From JBFMGS01 sp040752635 (GTDB lineage: Bacteria; Bacillota; SHA-98; UBA4971), in NCBI GenBank assembly GCA_040752635.1, contig JBFMGS010000036.1, positions 1-24,914 on the forward strand: DNA of 24,914 nucleotides. Direction: 5' to 3'. The notes beneath the pieces were generated by a model. That model worked only from the letters and a program-made list of their open reading frames with translations. It did not search any database and was not told where the DNA came from. Below are positions 15,397 to 22,422 of the stretch, in pieces. Within the stretch, counting starts at the first letter, position 1. Each line of letters starts with the position of its first letter. Made by a program: the position numbers and the translations under genes.

Positions 15397-15474
15397 GTGG
15401 TTTGGACTGGCTGGCCTCTCCACCGCATAATCGTCCTGCTTATGGGCGTGGCCTACTTGTTGATTTCCATCTAG
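15397..15474 (+). CDS. 25-residue predicted single-pass membrane peptide
   Basis: GTG start with GAGGAGG (15383-15389) seven bases upstream, one of the best ribosome-binding sites in the window. Starts MVWTGWPLHR and continues with one hydrophobic helix, IIVLLMGVAYLLISI, up to the TAG stop. The order of aromatic residues, His-Arg and then a helix is typical of tiny membrane proteins, but it may instead be the truncated N-terminus of a longer one. It lies 63 bases before prs in the same direction. Confidence 0.4.
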   Translation: MVWTGWPLHRIIVLLMGVAYLLISI

Positions 15475-15488
15475 AACCCTGATATCTT
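15460..15488 (+). promoter_or_regulatory. Candidate promoter for prs
   Basis: TTGATT (15460-15465), a 17-base spacer, then TATCTT (15483-15488), four of six matches each. An 8-base tandem repeat TAGATACA (15495-15502 and 15504-15511) follows. Moderate match only. Confidence 0.35.
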
Positions 15489-15537
15489 AACAGTTAGATA
15501 CATTAGATACAAGGGAGAGGGAATTGGGGGGATCGGC

Positions 15538-16712
15538 TTGGCCACCGTAGGGGAACTCAAGCTGTTTACAGGCACTGCCAACCCGAGGCTGGGCGCAAGC
15601 GTTGCTGAACAGCTTGGAGTGCCGCTTGGAAACGTTGACATCCACAGGTTCAGATGCGGCGAGATTTACGTGCGATNNNNNNNNNNNNNNNNNNNNNNNN
15701 NNNNNNNNNNNNNNNNNNNNNNNNNNNNNNNNNNNNNNNNNNNNNNNNNNNNNNNNNNNNNNNNNNNNNNNNNNNNGGGGAACTCAAGCTGTTTACAGGC
15801 ACTGCCAACCCGAGGCTGGGCGCAAGCGTTGCTGAACAGCTTGGAGTGCCGCTTGGAAACGTTGACATCCACAGGTTCAGATGCGGCGAGATTTACGTGC
15901 GATATCTCGAGACAGTGAGGGGCGACGACGTTTTCGTAATCCAGCCCTTTGCCGCCCCGGTCAACGAGAGCCTCGTCGAGATGCTCATCATGATCGACAC
16001 CCTCAAGCGCGCCTCGGCGGACCGCATTACCGCGGTCGTTCCTTATTACGGTTACGCCAGGCAGGAAAAGAAAGACGCCCCGCGCGAGCCCATATCCGCT
16101 CGGATGGTCGCTGATGTGCTTACGACTGTTGGCGCAAACCGCGTGGTGGTCATCGACCTGCATGCCCCTGCGATCCAGGGCTTCTTCAACATCCCGGTGG
16201 ATCATCTCACTGCACTGCCGATGTTCGTGGACTATTGCCGAGCCAGGCGCATCAGTAATGGGATCGTCATAGCGCCCGACGCAGGCCGCGTCAAGACCGC
16301 CGAGCGCCTTGCATCGCGGCTAGACATGCCTGTGGGAGTGGTATACAAGCGCCGGCCATCTCACAACGTATCTGAGGTGACGCACGTTATTGGAGAGGTC
16401 GAGGGCAAGACCTGCATAATCATAGAAGACATAATCGATACTGGCGGGAGCGTCGTGAACGTTGTTGAGGCGCTGCTAAAGGGCGGCGCGCGCCCTGAGG
16501 TGCTGGTTTGCGCCACACACGCAGTACTCTCAAGCGACGCGCCTGTGCGGCTTTCACACCCTGCCATCGCCGAGCTTGTGGTCACCGACACCGTTCCGAT
16601 CCCGGAAGACCGCATGCTCGACAAGATCAGTGTGCTATCGGTTGCTCCCTTAATTGCGGAGGCAATCAGGCGAATACATGGCAATGTCTCCATAAGCGCG
16701 CTTTTCAACTGA
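15538..16712 (+). CDS. prs: Ribose-phosphate pyrophosphokinase (PRPP synthetase), interrupted by a scaffold gap
   Basis: Makes PRPP from ribose-5-phosphate and ATP for nucleotide, His and Trp synthesis; cytoplasmic. TTG start at 15538 after GGGGGG (15526-15531). A 100-N gap (15677-15776) interrupts it, and the 127 bases before the gap are repeated exactly after it. Merging the copies removes 227 bases and gives one frame of 315 aa, the normal length for the family. Motifs: GEIYVR, PVNESLVEMLIMIDTLKRASA, PYYGYARQEKK with flexible-loop basic residues, PREPISARMVAD, VIDLHAPAIQGFF, DAGRVKTAERLA, and the PRPP-binding loop IIEDIIDTGGSV. The C-terminal LSVAPLIAEAIRRIHGNVSIS is also conserved. As deposited, the reading frame changes across the gap and the coordinates include the artefact. 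The enzyme itself is very likely intact in the organism. Confidence 0.93.
15550..15676 (+). repeat. Left copy of an exact 127-bp duplication (assembly artefact)
   Basis: Identical base for base to 15777-15903, with the 100-N run between. Both copies are the same internal part of prs. The length of 127 equals a common maximum assembly k-mer, so these are overlapping contig ends placed side by side by scaffolding. Confidence 0.9.
15677..15776. other. Scaffold gap of exactly 100 N
   Basis: A run of 100 undetermined bases, a conventional placeholder length. No sequence appears to be missing, because the flanks overlap. Confidence 0.98.
15777..15903 (+). repeat. Right copy of the 127-bp duplication (assembly artefact)
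   Basis: Same 127 bases as 15550-15676. The prs frame continues from here without interruption to 16712. Confidence 0.9.
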
Positions 16713-16750
16713 AAACTCAGGCCCGTGCCTGCGATTCGGCCCATGATTGC

Positions 16751-16780
16751 TTTACAATGCCCCGCGCCGCGTGGTAGAAT
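16751..16780 (+). promoter_or_regulatory. Sigma-A type promoter upstream of tig
   Basis: TTTACA (16751-16756), an 18-base spacer, then TAGAAT (16775-16780). Start near 16787, 234 bases before the tig start. A second TAGAAT at 16877-16882, again preceded by a G-rich GCGG, might be a second start, but its -35 is poor. Confidence 0.6.
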
Positions 16781-16804
16781 ACGATGGGCCGAAAGGAGAG
16801 GAGG

Positions 16805-16854
16805 ATACTGCCTCGGCAGTCGCGGCTTGGTCGCCTACCGAGGTATTGTTTTTG
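16805..16854 (+). terminator. Terminator-like hairpin in the tig leader (attenuator or small-RNA end)
   Basis: CCTCGG (16811-16816) pairs with CCGAGG (16838-16843), flanked by ATA/TAT and followed by TATTGTTTTTG, a T-rich tract. A competing hairpin, ACTGC-CTCG-GCAGT (16807-16820), uses the same 5' arm, so both cannot form. It lies ~20 bases after the predicted start site and ~170 before tig. Confidence 0.5.
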
Positions 16855-17020
16855 TGCGTTCCATTTGAATCTGCGGTAGAATAGTCGTGCATGGGCGGAG
16901 TCCGGCACGTATTTGATCTCGAGGTGATCTCGAAGCAAGCGCCGTGAGAAGGCACCATGGACCTTGCGAGATATCTCGGAGGCCTGCATAAACGCGATAT
17001 CGTTGGTGGGGTGGGCATAA

Positions 17021-18313
17021 GTGGAAGCTACGGTGGAGAGAATAGAGGGGAACTTTGCGCATCTAGCAATCGAAGTGGATGAAGCCCAGGTCAAACGGGC
17101 TCTTGACGAGAGCTACCGCAAGCTAGCGCAGCGCGTTATTGTGCCCGGCTTTCGCAAGGGAAAGGTCCCAAGACATGTTCTTGAGATGAGAATAGGGAAA
17201 GGCGCCCTCTACGAGGACGCACTCAAGGCCCTTGTTCCGCGGGCCTATGCGGACGCGGTGAAGGAGACTGGCATCGACCCTATAGACCAGCCAGACTTCG
17301 ACGTGGAGCAAATCGAGGACGGCCGCCCGCTGAAGTTCAAAGCCAGAGTCCTCGTGCGGCCTGAGGTCAAGCTTTGCGATTACCGAGCCGTCAGGGTAGA
17401 GAAGAATGTGCCCCGGGTAGAAGATGACGAGGTAGACCAGTATATACGCGTCCTCCAACAAAACCGGAGCGCCGCCGTGCCTGCAGACCATGACACAGTG
17501 GCCGAAGGGGACCTTGTGACCGTGGACATGGCCCTTACTTCGGAAGGGAAGCCGCTCGAGGTTCGCGGCGGGGGGAAAGATCTCGTCATAGAAGTAGGCG
17601 CCAAGCAGGACCTTCAAGGCCTCGGCCAGGGTCTGGTCGGCCTTGCTATCGGCGACGAGAAGGACATCGAGACTCTGCTACCCGAGAACTTCCATGACAA
17701 GGATTACGCCGGAAAAGCTGCTGTGGCACACGTCAAGGTTAAGGACATACGCCAGAGGAAGCTTCCTGAGCTGGACGACGAGTTTGCCAGGGCGGTCGGC
17801 GGGTACGAAAGCCTCGATGCCATGAGGCGGGACATCCGCGAGCGGCTGCAAAAGGCCGCGGAGGGCCGGGCCGAAACGGAGTATAAGAAGGCCGTGATCA
17901 ATGAGATCACAAAGGAGTCCGAGGTGGATGTGCCTGAGGTTCTCGTTGAACGCCAGGTGGACCGTATGGTCCGGAGCCTTGCGGATAGCCTCGCGCAGCA
18001 GGGCCTTACGCTGGAGGGATACCTGGACGCTTGCGGCCTGGACCAGGATGCACTGCGGAAAAGCTACCGCGATGATGCATACTCTATGGTCAAGTCCGAA
18101 CTTGTGATGGATGCCGTGAGCAAAGCTGAAGGAATTACTGCCACCCGCGACGAAATTGACACTGAGCTCAGAGAGGTCGCGAACCGGGAGAGGAAGACCG
18201 TTGAGGAGATCCGGGAACTCCTGACAAAGATCGGACGTATTGGCGATATAGAGGATGCAATTGTCAGGAGAAAGACCATAGACCACCTGGTCCGACTCTC
18301 GGCGGGTGAGTAA
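17021..18313 (+). CDS. tig: Trigger factor, ribosome-associated chaperone and peptidyl-prolyl isomerase
   Basis: 430 aa, the standard trigger-factor length. It binds the ribosome near the exit tunnel and shields nascent chains. The N-terminal domain (1-~115) contains the ribosome-binding signature GFRKGKVPR at residues 43-51. The FKBP-type isomerase domain follows (~155-245, opening DTVAEGDLVTVDMALT and including GLVGLAIGDEKDIE). The C-terminal helical arms contain PEVLVERQVDRMVRSLADSLAQQG and end DAIVRRKTIDHLVRLSAGE. GTG start at 17021; upstream GGTGGGGTGGG is only a rough ribosome-binding site, but the N-terminus EATVERIEGN is where the family begins. It heads the quality-control operon and ends 32 bases before clpP. 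Expression may be tuned by the hairpin in its leader. Confidence 0.96.
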   Translation: MEATVERIEGNFAHLAIEVDEAQVKRALDESYRKLAQRVIVPGFRKGKVPRHVLEMRIGKGALYEDALKALVPRAYADAVKETGIDPIDQPDFDVEQIEDGRPLKFKARVLVRPEVKLCDYRAVRVEKNVPRVEDDEVDQYIRVLQQNRSAAVPADHDTVAEGDLVTVDMALTSEGKPLEVRGGGKDLVIEVGAKQDLQGLGQGLVGLAIGDEKDIETLLPENFHDKDYAGKAAVAHVKVKDIRQRKLPELDDEFARAVGGYESLDAMRRDIRERLQKAAEGRAETEYKKAVINEITKESEVDVPEVLVERQVDRMVRSLADSLAQQGLTLEGYLDACGLDQDALRKSYRDDAYSMVKSELVMDAVSKAEGITATRDEIDTELREVANRERKTVEEIRELLTKIGRIGDIEDAIVRRKTIDHLVRLSAGE

Positions 18314-18345
18314 GCATATGATCTTAGTAAGAGGAGGGGTCGGAA

Positions 18346-18933
18346 GTGAACCTTGTTCCGATTGTTGTTGAACAGTCACCCCGTGGGGAACGGGCCTACG
18401 ACATATACTCGAGGCTGCTCAAGGACAGGATCATCTTTTTGGGCGGCCCGATCGATGACGATGTGGCGAACCTCGTCATCGCGCAGATGCTTTTCCTGCA
18501 GGGCGAGGATCCCGATAAGGACATCAACCTCTACATCAACAGCCCTGGCGGCGTTGTGACGTCAGGGCTTGCCATATACGACACGATTCAGTATATCAAG
18601 CCGGACGTGGCCACCACGTGCATCGGCATGGCTGCAAGCATGGGCGCGCTCTTGCTTGCGGCGGGAACTAAAGGCAAGAGGTATGCTCTTCCGTACTCAA
18701 GGGTCATGATCCACCAGCCGCTCGGAGGCGCTCAGGGCCAGGCCACCGACATCGAGATCCAGGCGAGGGAGATCGTCAGGCTGAGGGAAGTAACCCAGCA
18801 AATACTGGCGAAGCACACCGGCCAACCCATGGAGAAAATCGTGGCGGACACTGACAGGAACTTCTTCATGTCGGCTGAGGAGGCGAAAGCCTACGGGATC
18901 GTTGACGAGATCTTCCGTACTAAGAAGGAATAG
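18346..18933 (+). CDS. clpP: ATP-dependent Clp protease proteolytic subunit (Asp-to-Asn in the triad position)
   Basis: Serine peptidase forming the 14-subunit ClpP barrel that degrades substrates unfolded by ClpX. 195 aa. GTG start at 18346 with AGGAGG (18332-18337) eight bases upstream. Nucleophile S98 in GMAASMGA and H123 in MIHQPLGG are present, as are the YINSPGG oxyanion/hairpin region and the ending AEEAKAYGIVDEIF. The third triad position, normally Asp in TDRDNFMS or TERDxFMS, reads TDRNFFMS, so residue 172 is Asn. Asn at this position is known in Listeria ClpP1, where it lowers activity; here it is the only ClpP visible. The neighbouring D168 and D170 are not equivalent to the triad Asp. 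ClpX follows after 11 bases, so ClpXP is coexpressed. Confidence 0.96.
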   Translation: MNLVPIVVEQSPRGERAYDIYSRLLKDRIIFLGGPIDDDVANLVIAQMLFLQGEDPDKDINLYINSPGGVVTSGLAIYDTIQYIKPDVATTCIGMAASMGALLLAAGTKGKRYALPYSRVMIHQPLGGAQGQATDIEIQAREIVRLREVTQQILAKHTGQPMEKIVADTDRNFFMSAEEAKAYGIVDEIFRTKKE

Positions 18934-18944
18934 GGGGTGGTAGG

Positions 18945-20210
18945 GTGTTCAAGTTCGGCGACGAGAAGGGCCAGCTCAAGTGCTCGTTCTGCGGCAAGGT
19001 GCAAGACCAGGTCAAGAAGCTCATAGCGGGGCCGGGGGTCTATATCTGCGATGAGTGCATCGAGCTCTGCAACGAGATCATAGAGGAAGAGCTCGGCGAA
19101 GATGCAGATGTCGAATTGGGCAACATCCCGAAACCCAAGGAGATAAAGGAAATCCTGGATCAGTACGTCATCGGGCAGGAAGACGCCAAGAAGACTCTTG
19201 CGGTGGCTGTCTACAACCACTACAAGCGTATCGGCGCCAACGTGCGCGTAGACGACGTGGAGCTTCAGAAGAGCAATATCTTGCTCCTGGGCCCAACCGG
19301 CGTCGGCAAGACTCTGCTCGCGCAGACCCTGGCCAGGATCCTTAACGTGCCATTTGCCATCTCCGACGCAACATCGCTCACGGAGGCCGGGTATGTGGGG
19401 GAAGATGTGGAAAACATCCTACTCCGGCTCATCCAGGCAGCAGATTACGACATCGAGAAGGCGGAGAAGGGCATCGTGTACATCGATGAGGTTGACAAGA
19501 TAGCGAGAAAATCCGAGAACCCGTCGATCACGCGAGACGTCTCTGGAGAAGGTGTTCAGCAGGCTCTCCTGAAGATCCTTGAGGGGACGGTCGCGAGCGT
19601 GCCCCCGCAGGGCGGGCGAAAGCACCCGCACCAGGAGTTCATACAAATAGACACTACAAACATTCTCTTCATATGTGGCGGCGCCTTTGACGGGCTGGAG
19701 AAGATCATCCAGAACCGGGTGGGTAAGAAGACGCTGGGCTTCGGAGCCGAGCTTCGTCCCAAGATCGATGCGAATATCGGAGACATCCTGCGGCAGGTCA
19801 TGCCTGAAGACCTTCTAAAGTTCGGGCTCATCCCCGAGTTTATCGGGAGGCTGCCAGTGGTGGTTCCTCTTGACGCGCTTGACGAAGCCGCTCTTGTGAG
19901 AATACTCACTGAGCCTAGGAACGCGCTGTCCAAGCAGTACAAGAGGATGTTCGATCTCGATGGGGTGGAACTCGAGATCACCGATGACGCCCTCGTCGCT
20001 ATAGCAAGGAAAGCGATAGCACGGAACACCGGCGCAAGGGGCCTGCGGTCGATTATGGAGAAGATCATGCTTGACATCATGTACGAGATCCCCTCGCGCA
20101 GCGACGTGAAAAAAGTCGTGCTGACTCCGGAAGCAGTGGAGGGTACGGCAAAGCCCACCATGGTGCTCCAGGAGCGCAAGGGGGCAAAGAAAAGGGAAGA
20201 GACGGCGTAG
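18945..20210 (+). CDS. clpX: ATP-dependent Clp protease ATP-binding subunit ClpX
   Basis: AAA+ unfoldase that feeds substrates to ClpP. 421 aa, typical. N-terminal zinc-binding domain with C13-x2-C16 and C35-x2-C38. Walker A is GPTGVGKT (residues 116-123) and Walker B is GIVYIDEVDKIA; the pore loop GYVGEDVE and sensor regions are present. The ClpP-docking loop reads KKTLGFG, with LGF in the usual [LIVM]-G-F form, so it should bind a ClpP. IPEFIGRLPV is conserved near the large/small domain junction. GTG start at 18945 preceded by GGGGGTGG, 11 bases after the clpP stop, implying cotranscription. A strong terminator follows, so tig-clpP-clpX is one unit. Confidence 0.97.
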   Translation: MFKFGDEKGQLKCSFCGKVQDQVKKLIAGPGVYICDECIELCNEIIEEELGEDADVELGNIPKPKEIKEILDQYVIGQEDAKKTLAVAVYNHYKRIGANVRVDDVELQKSNILLLGPTGVGKTLLAQTLARILNVPFAISDATSLTEAGYVGEDVENILLRLIQAADYDIEKAEKGIVYIDEVDKIARKSENPSITRDVSGEGVQQALLKILEGTVASVPPQGGRKHPHQEFIQIDTTNILFICGGAFDGLEKIIQNRVGKKTLGFGAELRPKIDANIGDILRQVMPEDLLKFGLIPEFIGRLPVVVPLDALDEAALVRILTEPRNALSKQYKRMFDLDGVELEITDDALVAIARKAIARNTGARGLRSIMEKIMLDIMYEIPSRSDVKKVVLTPEAVEGTAKPTMVLQERKGAKKREETA

Positions 20211-20240
20211 CGGCATCACTGCTCTGCATACTCGCATCTC

Positions 20241-20280
20241 AAGGGAGGTCTGGCTTTAGCCCGGCCTCCCTTTACTCTTC
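20241..20280 (+). terminator. Rho-independent terminator after clpX
   Basis: AAGGGAGG (20241-20248) pairs with CCTCCCTT (20265-20272), with an inner GGC/GCC around TTTA, followed by TACTCTTCC. It lies 30 bases past the clpX stop and separates clpX from lonB. Confidence 0.8.
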
Positions 20281-20301
20281 CACCATCCTTTGCCACCATA
20301 C

Positions 20302-20329
20302 TTAACACTGCAGGCTGTGGAAATAATAC
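20302..20329 (+). promoter_or_regulatory. Weak candidate promoter for lonB
   Basis: TTAACA (20302-20307), a 16-base spacer, then TAATAC. A match of this quality is suggestive only, but a promoter is needed here because a terminator lies just upstream. Confidence 0.25.
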
Positions 20330-20372
20330 ATCACGGGAGTAACCATCCGACTGGATGGAGGCGGCTTTTTGC

Positions 20373-22088
20373 ATGGATTTCGCAGGCAACATCTTCGGGG
20401 TCATAAACCTTTTCTTTGCCGTAGTTATCGGGCTATACTTCTGGAGCCTGCTCCGAACACAGCAGGGAAGCAGGGTTGCGGTTGATCGCGAGTCCCGCAA
20501 GGAAATGGAAAAGCTCCAGAAGCTCCGCAGCATATCTCTGACAGAGCCGCTGTCGGAGAAAACGAGGCCTACGTCGCTTAAGGAGATCGTCGGACAAGAG
20601 GAAGGCCTGAGGGCCCTGAGGGCTGCACTGTGCGGACCGAACCCTCAACACGTCATCATGTACGGACCTCCCGGTGTGGGCAAGACCGCCGCTGCTAGAG
20701 TAGTGCTGGAGGAGGCCAAGCGAAACCCTCGTTCGCCCTTCAAGCAGTGGGCGAAGTTCGTTGAGGTGGATGGCGCAACTTCGAGGTTTGACGATCGGGG
20801 AATAGCTGACCCCCTGATAGGGTCGGTTCACGACCCCATATACCAGGGTGCTGGCCCCCTCGGGATAGCGGGCATTCCCCAGCCCAAACCGGGCGCTGTT
20901 ACCAAAGCCCACGGAGGGGTCCTGTTCATCGATGAGATAGGGGAGCTCCACCCGGTGCAGATGAACAAGCTTCTCAAGGTCCTCGAGGACAGGAAGGTCT
21001 TCCTGGAGAGCGCCTACTATAGTTCCGAGGACACCAACATACCTCAACACATCCACGATATATTCCAGAATGGGTTGCCCGCTGACTTTCGGCTGGTGGG
21101 GGCTACCACCAAGACGCCGCAAGATATCCCCCCGGCCATACGGTCGCGGTGTATCGAGGTGTTCTTCCGCCCTCTGACGCCGGAAGAGGTGGGGATCATC
21201 GCGGCCAACGCAGCGCAGAAGGCCGGTTTCATCCTTGAGCAGCATGCCCTCGAGGTCATCAAGAAATACGCGGCGAACGGTCGCGACGCTGTCAACATCT
21301 TGCAGATCGCTGGCGGCGCGGCGCTCACGAGCGGCCGACAGGTTGTCACGAGAGCCGACGTGGAATGGGTCGTGAACACGGGCCAGTATTCGCCCCGTCT
21401 GGAAAAAAGGGTTCCGCAGGAACCTCAGGTCGGGTATGCAAACGGGCTCGCCGTGTATGGGCCGAATAACGGTATGCTGGTGGAGATCGAGGCCACCGCG
21501 ATCCCTGTGGAAAGAGGAACGGGAAAAGTCGTGACGACGGGCCTCGTCGAAGAAGAGGAGATGGGCGACACTGGGAGGATAATCAGGCGCAAGAGCACGG
21601 CCAGGGGCTCGGTGGAGAACGTCATCACGGTTCTTCGCAGGTTCCTTTCTGTCAGGCCCGAGGACTACGACATTCACGTGAACTTCCCAGGGGGCATACC
21701 GCTCGACGGCCCTTCAGCCGGTACTGCGATCGTGACGGCCATATACTCAGCGATCACCCAGACCCCCGTGGATAACAAGGTGGCTATGACCGGGGAGGTA
21801 TCCATAAGGGGCCATGTGAAGCCCGTAGGCGGGATCGTGGCGAAGGTCGAAGCGGCTGTCCAGGCCGGTGCTGAGAGGGTGATCGTCCCGCGCGAGAATT
21901 GGCAGGAGGTATTCGGGGAAAGAAGCGACATCGTGGTTCTACCTGTGGACAGGATCGAGGAAGCGGTGCAGACAGCGGTGCTTGCTCTGAAGGGAAGGCC
22001 TGACTTCTTCGGCCCGGCTATGTCTCTCAGTTGGCCGGCCAAGTCCCCTCCAAGTTTCCTATCCTCTTCACCCCTCAACAGAAATTGA
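20373..22088 (+). CDS. lonB: Lon-family protease LonB, membrane-anchored type
   Basis: AAA+ serine protease of the Bacillota LonB type, which in Bacillus is made in the forespore and lies next to lonA. Start chosen at ATG 20373 (571 aa), ten bases after GGAGG (20358-20362); the upstream ATG at 20355 overlaps that site. The N-terminus is one hydrophobic helix (IFGVINLFFAVVIGLYFW) as in Bacillus LonB, in place of the long LonA N-domain. Walker A GPPGVGKT at residues 98-105, and Walker B in VLFIDEIGEL. The Lon protease domain has catalytic S448 (DGPSAG) and K491 (GGIVAKVEAA), 43 residues apart as in other Lons. The C-terminal tail after GRPDFF is Ser/Pro-rich and not conserved. Its stop overlaps a possible promoter for lonA. 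The presence of LonB suggests a sporulating ancestry. Confidence 0.95.
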   Translation: MDFAGNIFGVINLFFAVVIGLYFWSLLRTQQGSRVAVDRESRKEMEKLQKLRSISLTEPLSEKTRPTSLKEIVGQEEGLRALRAALCGPNPQHVIMYGPPGVGKTAAARVVLEEAKRNPRSPFKQWAKFVEVDGATSRFDDRGIADPLIGSVHDPIYQGAGPLGIAGIPQPKPGAVTKAHGGVLFIDEIGELHPVQMNKLLKVLEDRKVFLESAYYSSEDTNIPQHIHDIFQNGLPADFRLVGATTKTPQDIPPAIRSRCIEVFFRPLTPEEVGIIAANAAQKAGFILEQHALEVIKKYAANGRDAVNILQIAGGAALTSGRQVVTRADVEWVVNTGQYSPRLEKRVPQEPQVGYANGLAVYGPNNGMLVEIEATAIPVERGTGKVVTTGLVEEEEMGDTGRIIRRKSTARGSVENVITVLRRFLSVRPEDYDIHVNFPGGIPLDGPSAGTAIVTAIYSAITQTPVDNKVAMTGEVSIRGHVKPVGGIVAKVEAAVQAGAERVIVPRENWQEVFGERSDIVVLPVDRIEEAVQTAVLALKGRPDFFGPAMSLSWPAKSPPSFLSSSPLNRN

Positions 22089-22131
22089 CAGTTGCGGCAG
22101 GTTGACATAATACTGTCCCGTGTGATACGGT
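22085..22131 (+). promoter_or_regulatory. Tandem promoter candidates for lonA
   Basis: Two perfect TTGACA hexamers (22085-22090 and 22102-22107), 17 bases apart. The first overlaps the lonB stop codon and faces TAATAC (22108-22113) at 17 bases. The second faces TACGGT (22126-22131) at 18 bases with an extended-10 TG one base before. Either would give a leader of about 280-300 bases. Confidence 0.5.
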
Positions 22132-22140
22132 TACGTATCA
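22123..22140 (+). promoter_or_regulatory. Perfect inverted repeat over the lonA promoter, candidate operator
   Basis: TGATACG-GTTA-CGTATCA: 7-base arms with no mismatch around a 4-base centre. It overlaps the -10 of the downstream promoter candidate, a classic repressor position. It is not the CIRCE (HrcA) or CtsR heat-shock operator sequence, and no regulator gene is in the window. Confidence 0.5.
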
Positions 22141-22293
22141 GGCGGGGCTTCGTCGTTTTCCAAAGGTCCATCCGCTGCATGCTGCTATATGCCGCAGGTC
22201 CGCCGCGCGGCGCGTCCTGCCTTGCGGACTGTGTCGTGCCAGGCTCGCAGGATTGCGCAAGGGGCAGGAATCGGACAGGCCGGCGCGAATACA

Positions 22294-22341
22294 CTGTGTA
22301 GTGGCAGTACTGTGTAGTGACAGTATCGGGTAGTTGCAGTG
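22294..22341 (+). repeat. Three-copy 16-bp tandem repeat in the lonA leader
   Basis: CTGTGTAGTGGCAGTA (22294-22309), CTGTGTAGTGACAGTA (22310-22325, one difference), then a diverged third copy at 22326-22341 (11 of 16 matching the first). The first copy, with flanking bases, contains CACT-GTGT-AGTG symmetry, and the first junction contains palindrome CAGTACTG. It lies in the predicted transcript, ~80-130 bases before lonA. Confidence 0.65.
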
Positions 22342-22422
22342 ATGAATCTGGGCGCATGGCGTGGTTTGTAGCACGAAACGAGGAACAGTCCGCCGGAGTA
22401 GCCGAGGAGGTGTGGATGGAGC

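Noticed and set aside
15550..15903. Tandem duplication of the start of prs as a biological event
   Set aside because: Exact identity over 127 bases and the conventional 100-N spacer point to overlapping contig ends.
20433..21677. 414-codon open frame on the minus strand opposite lonB
   Set aside because: Antisense to the Walker and protease motifs of lonB; composition is typical of GC-driven shadow frames.
22294..22341. Tandem repeats as a CRISPR array
   Set aside because: Sixteen-base units abut directly with no spacers, only three copies, and no cas genes nearby.
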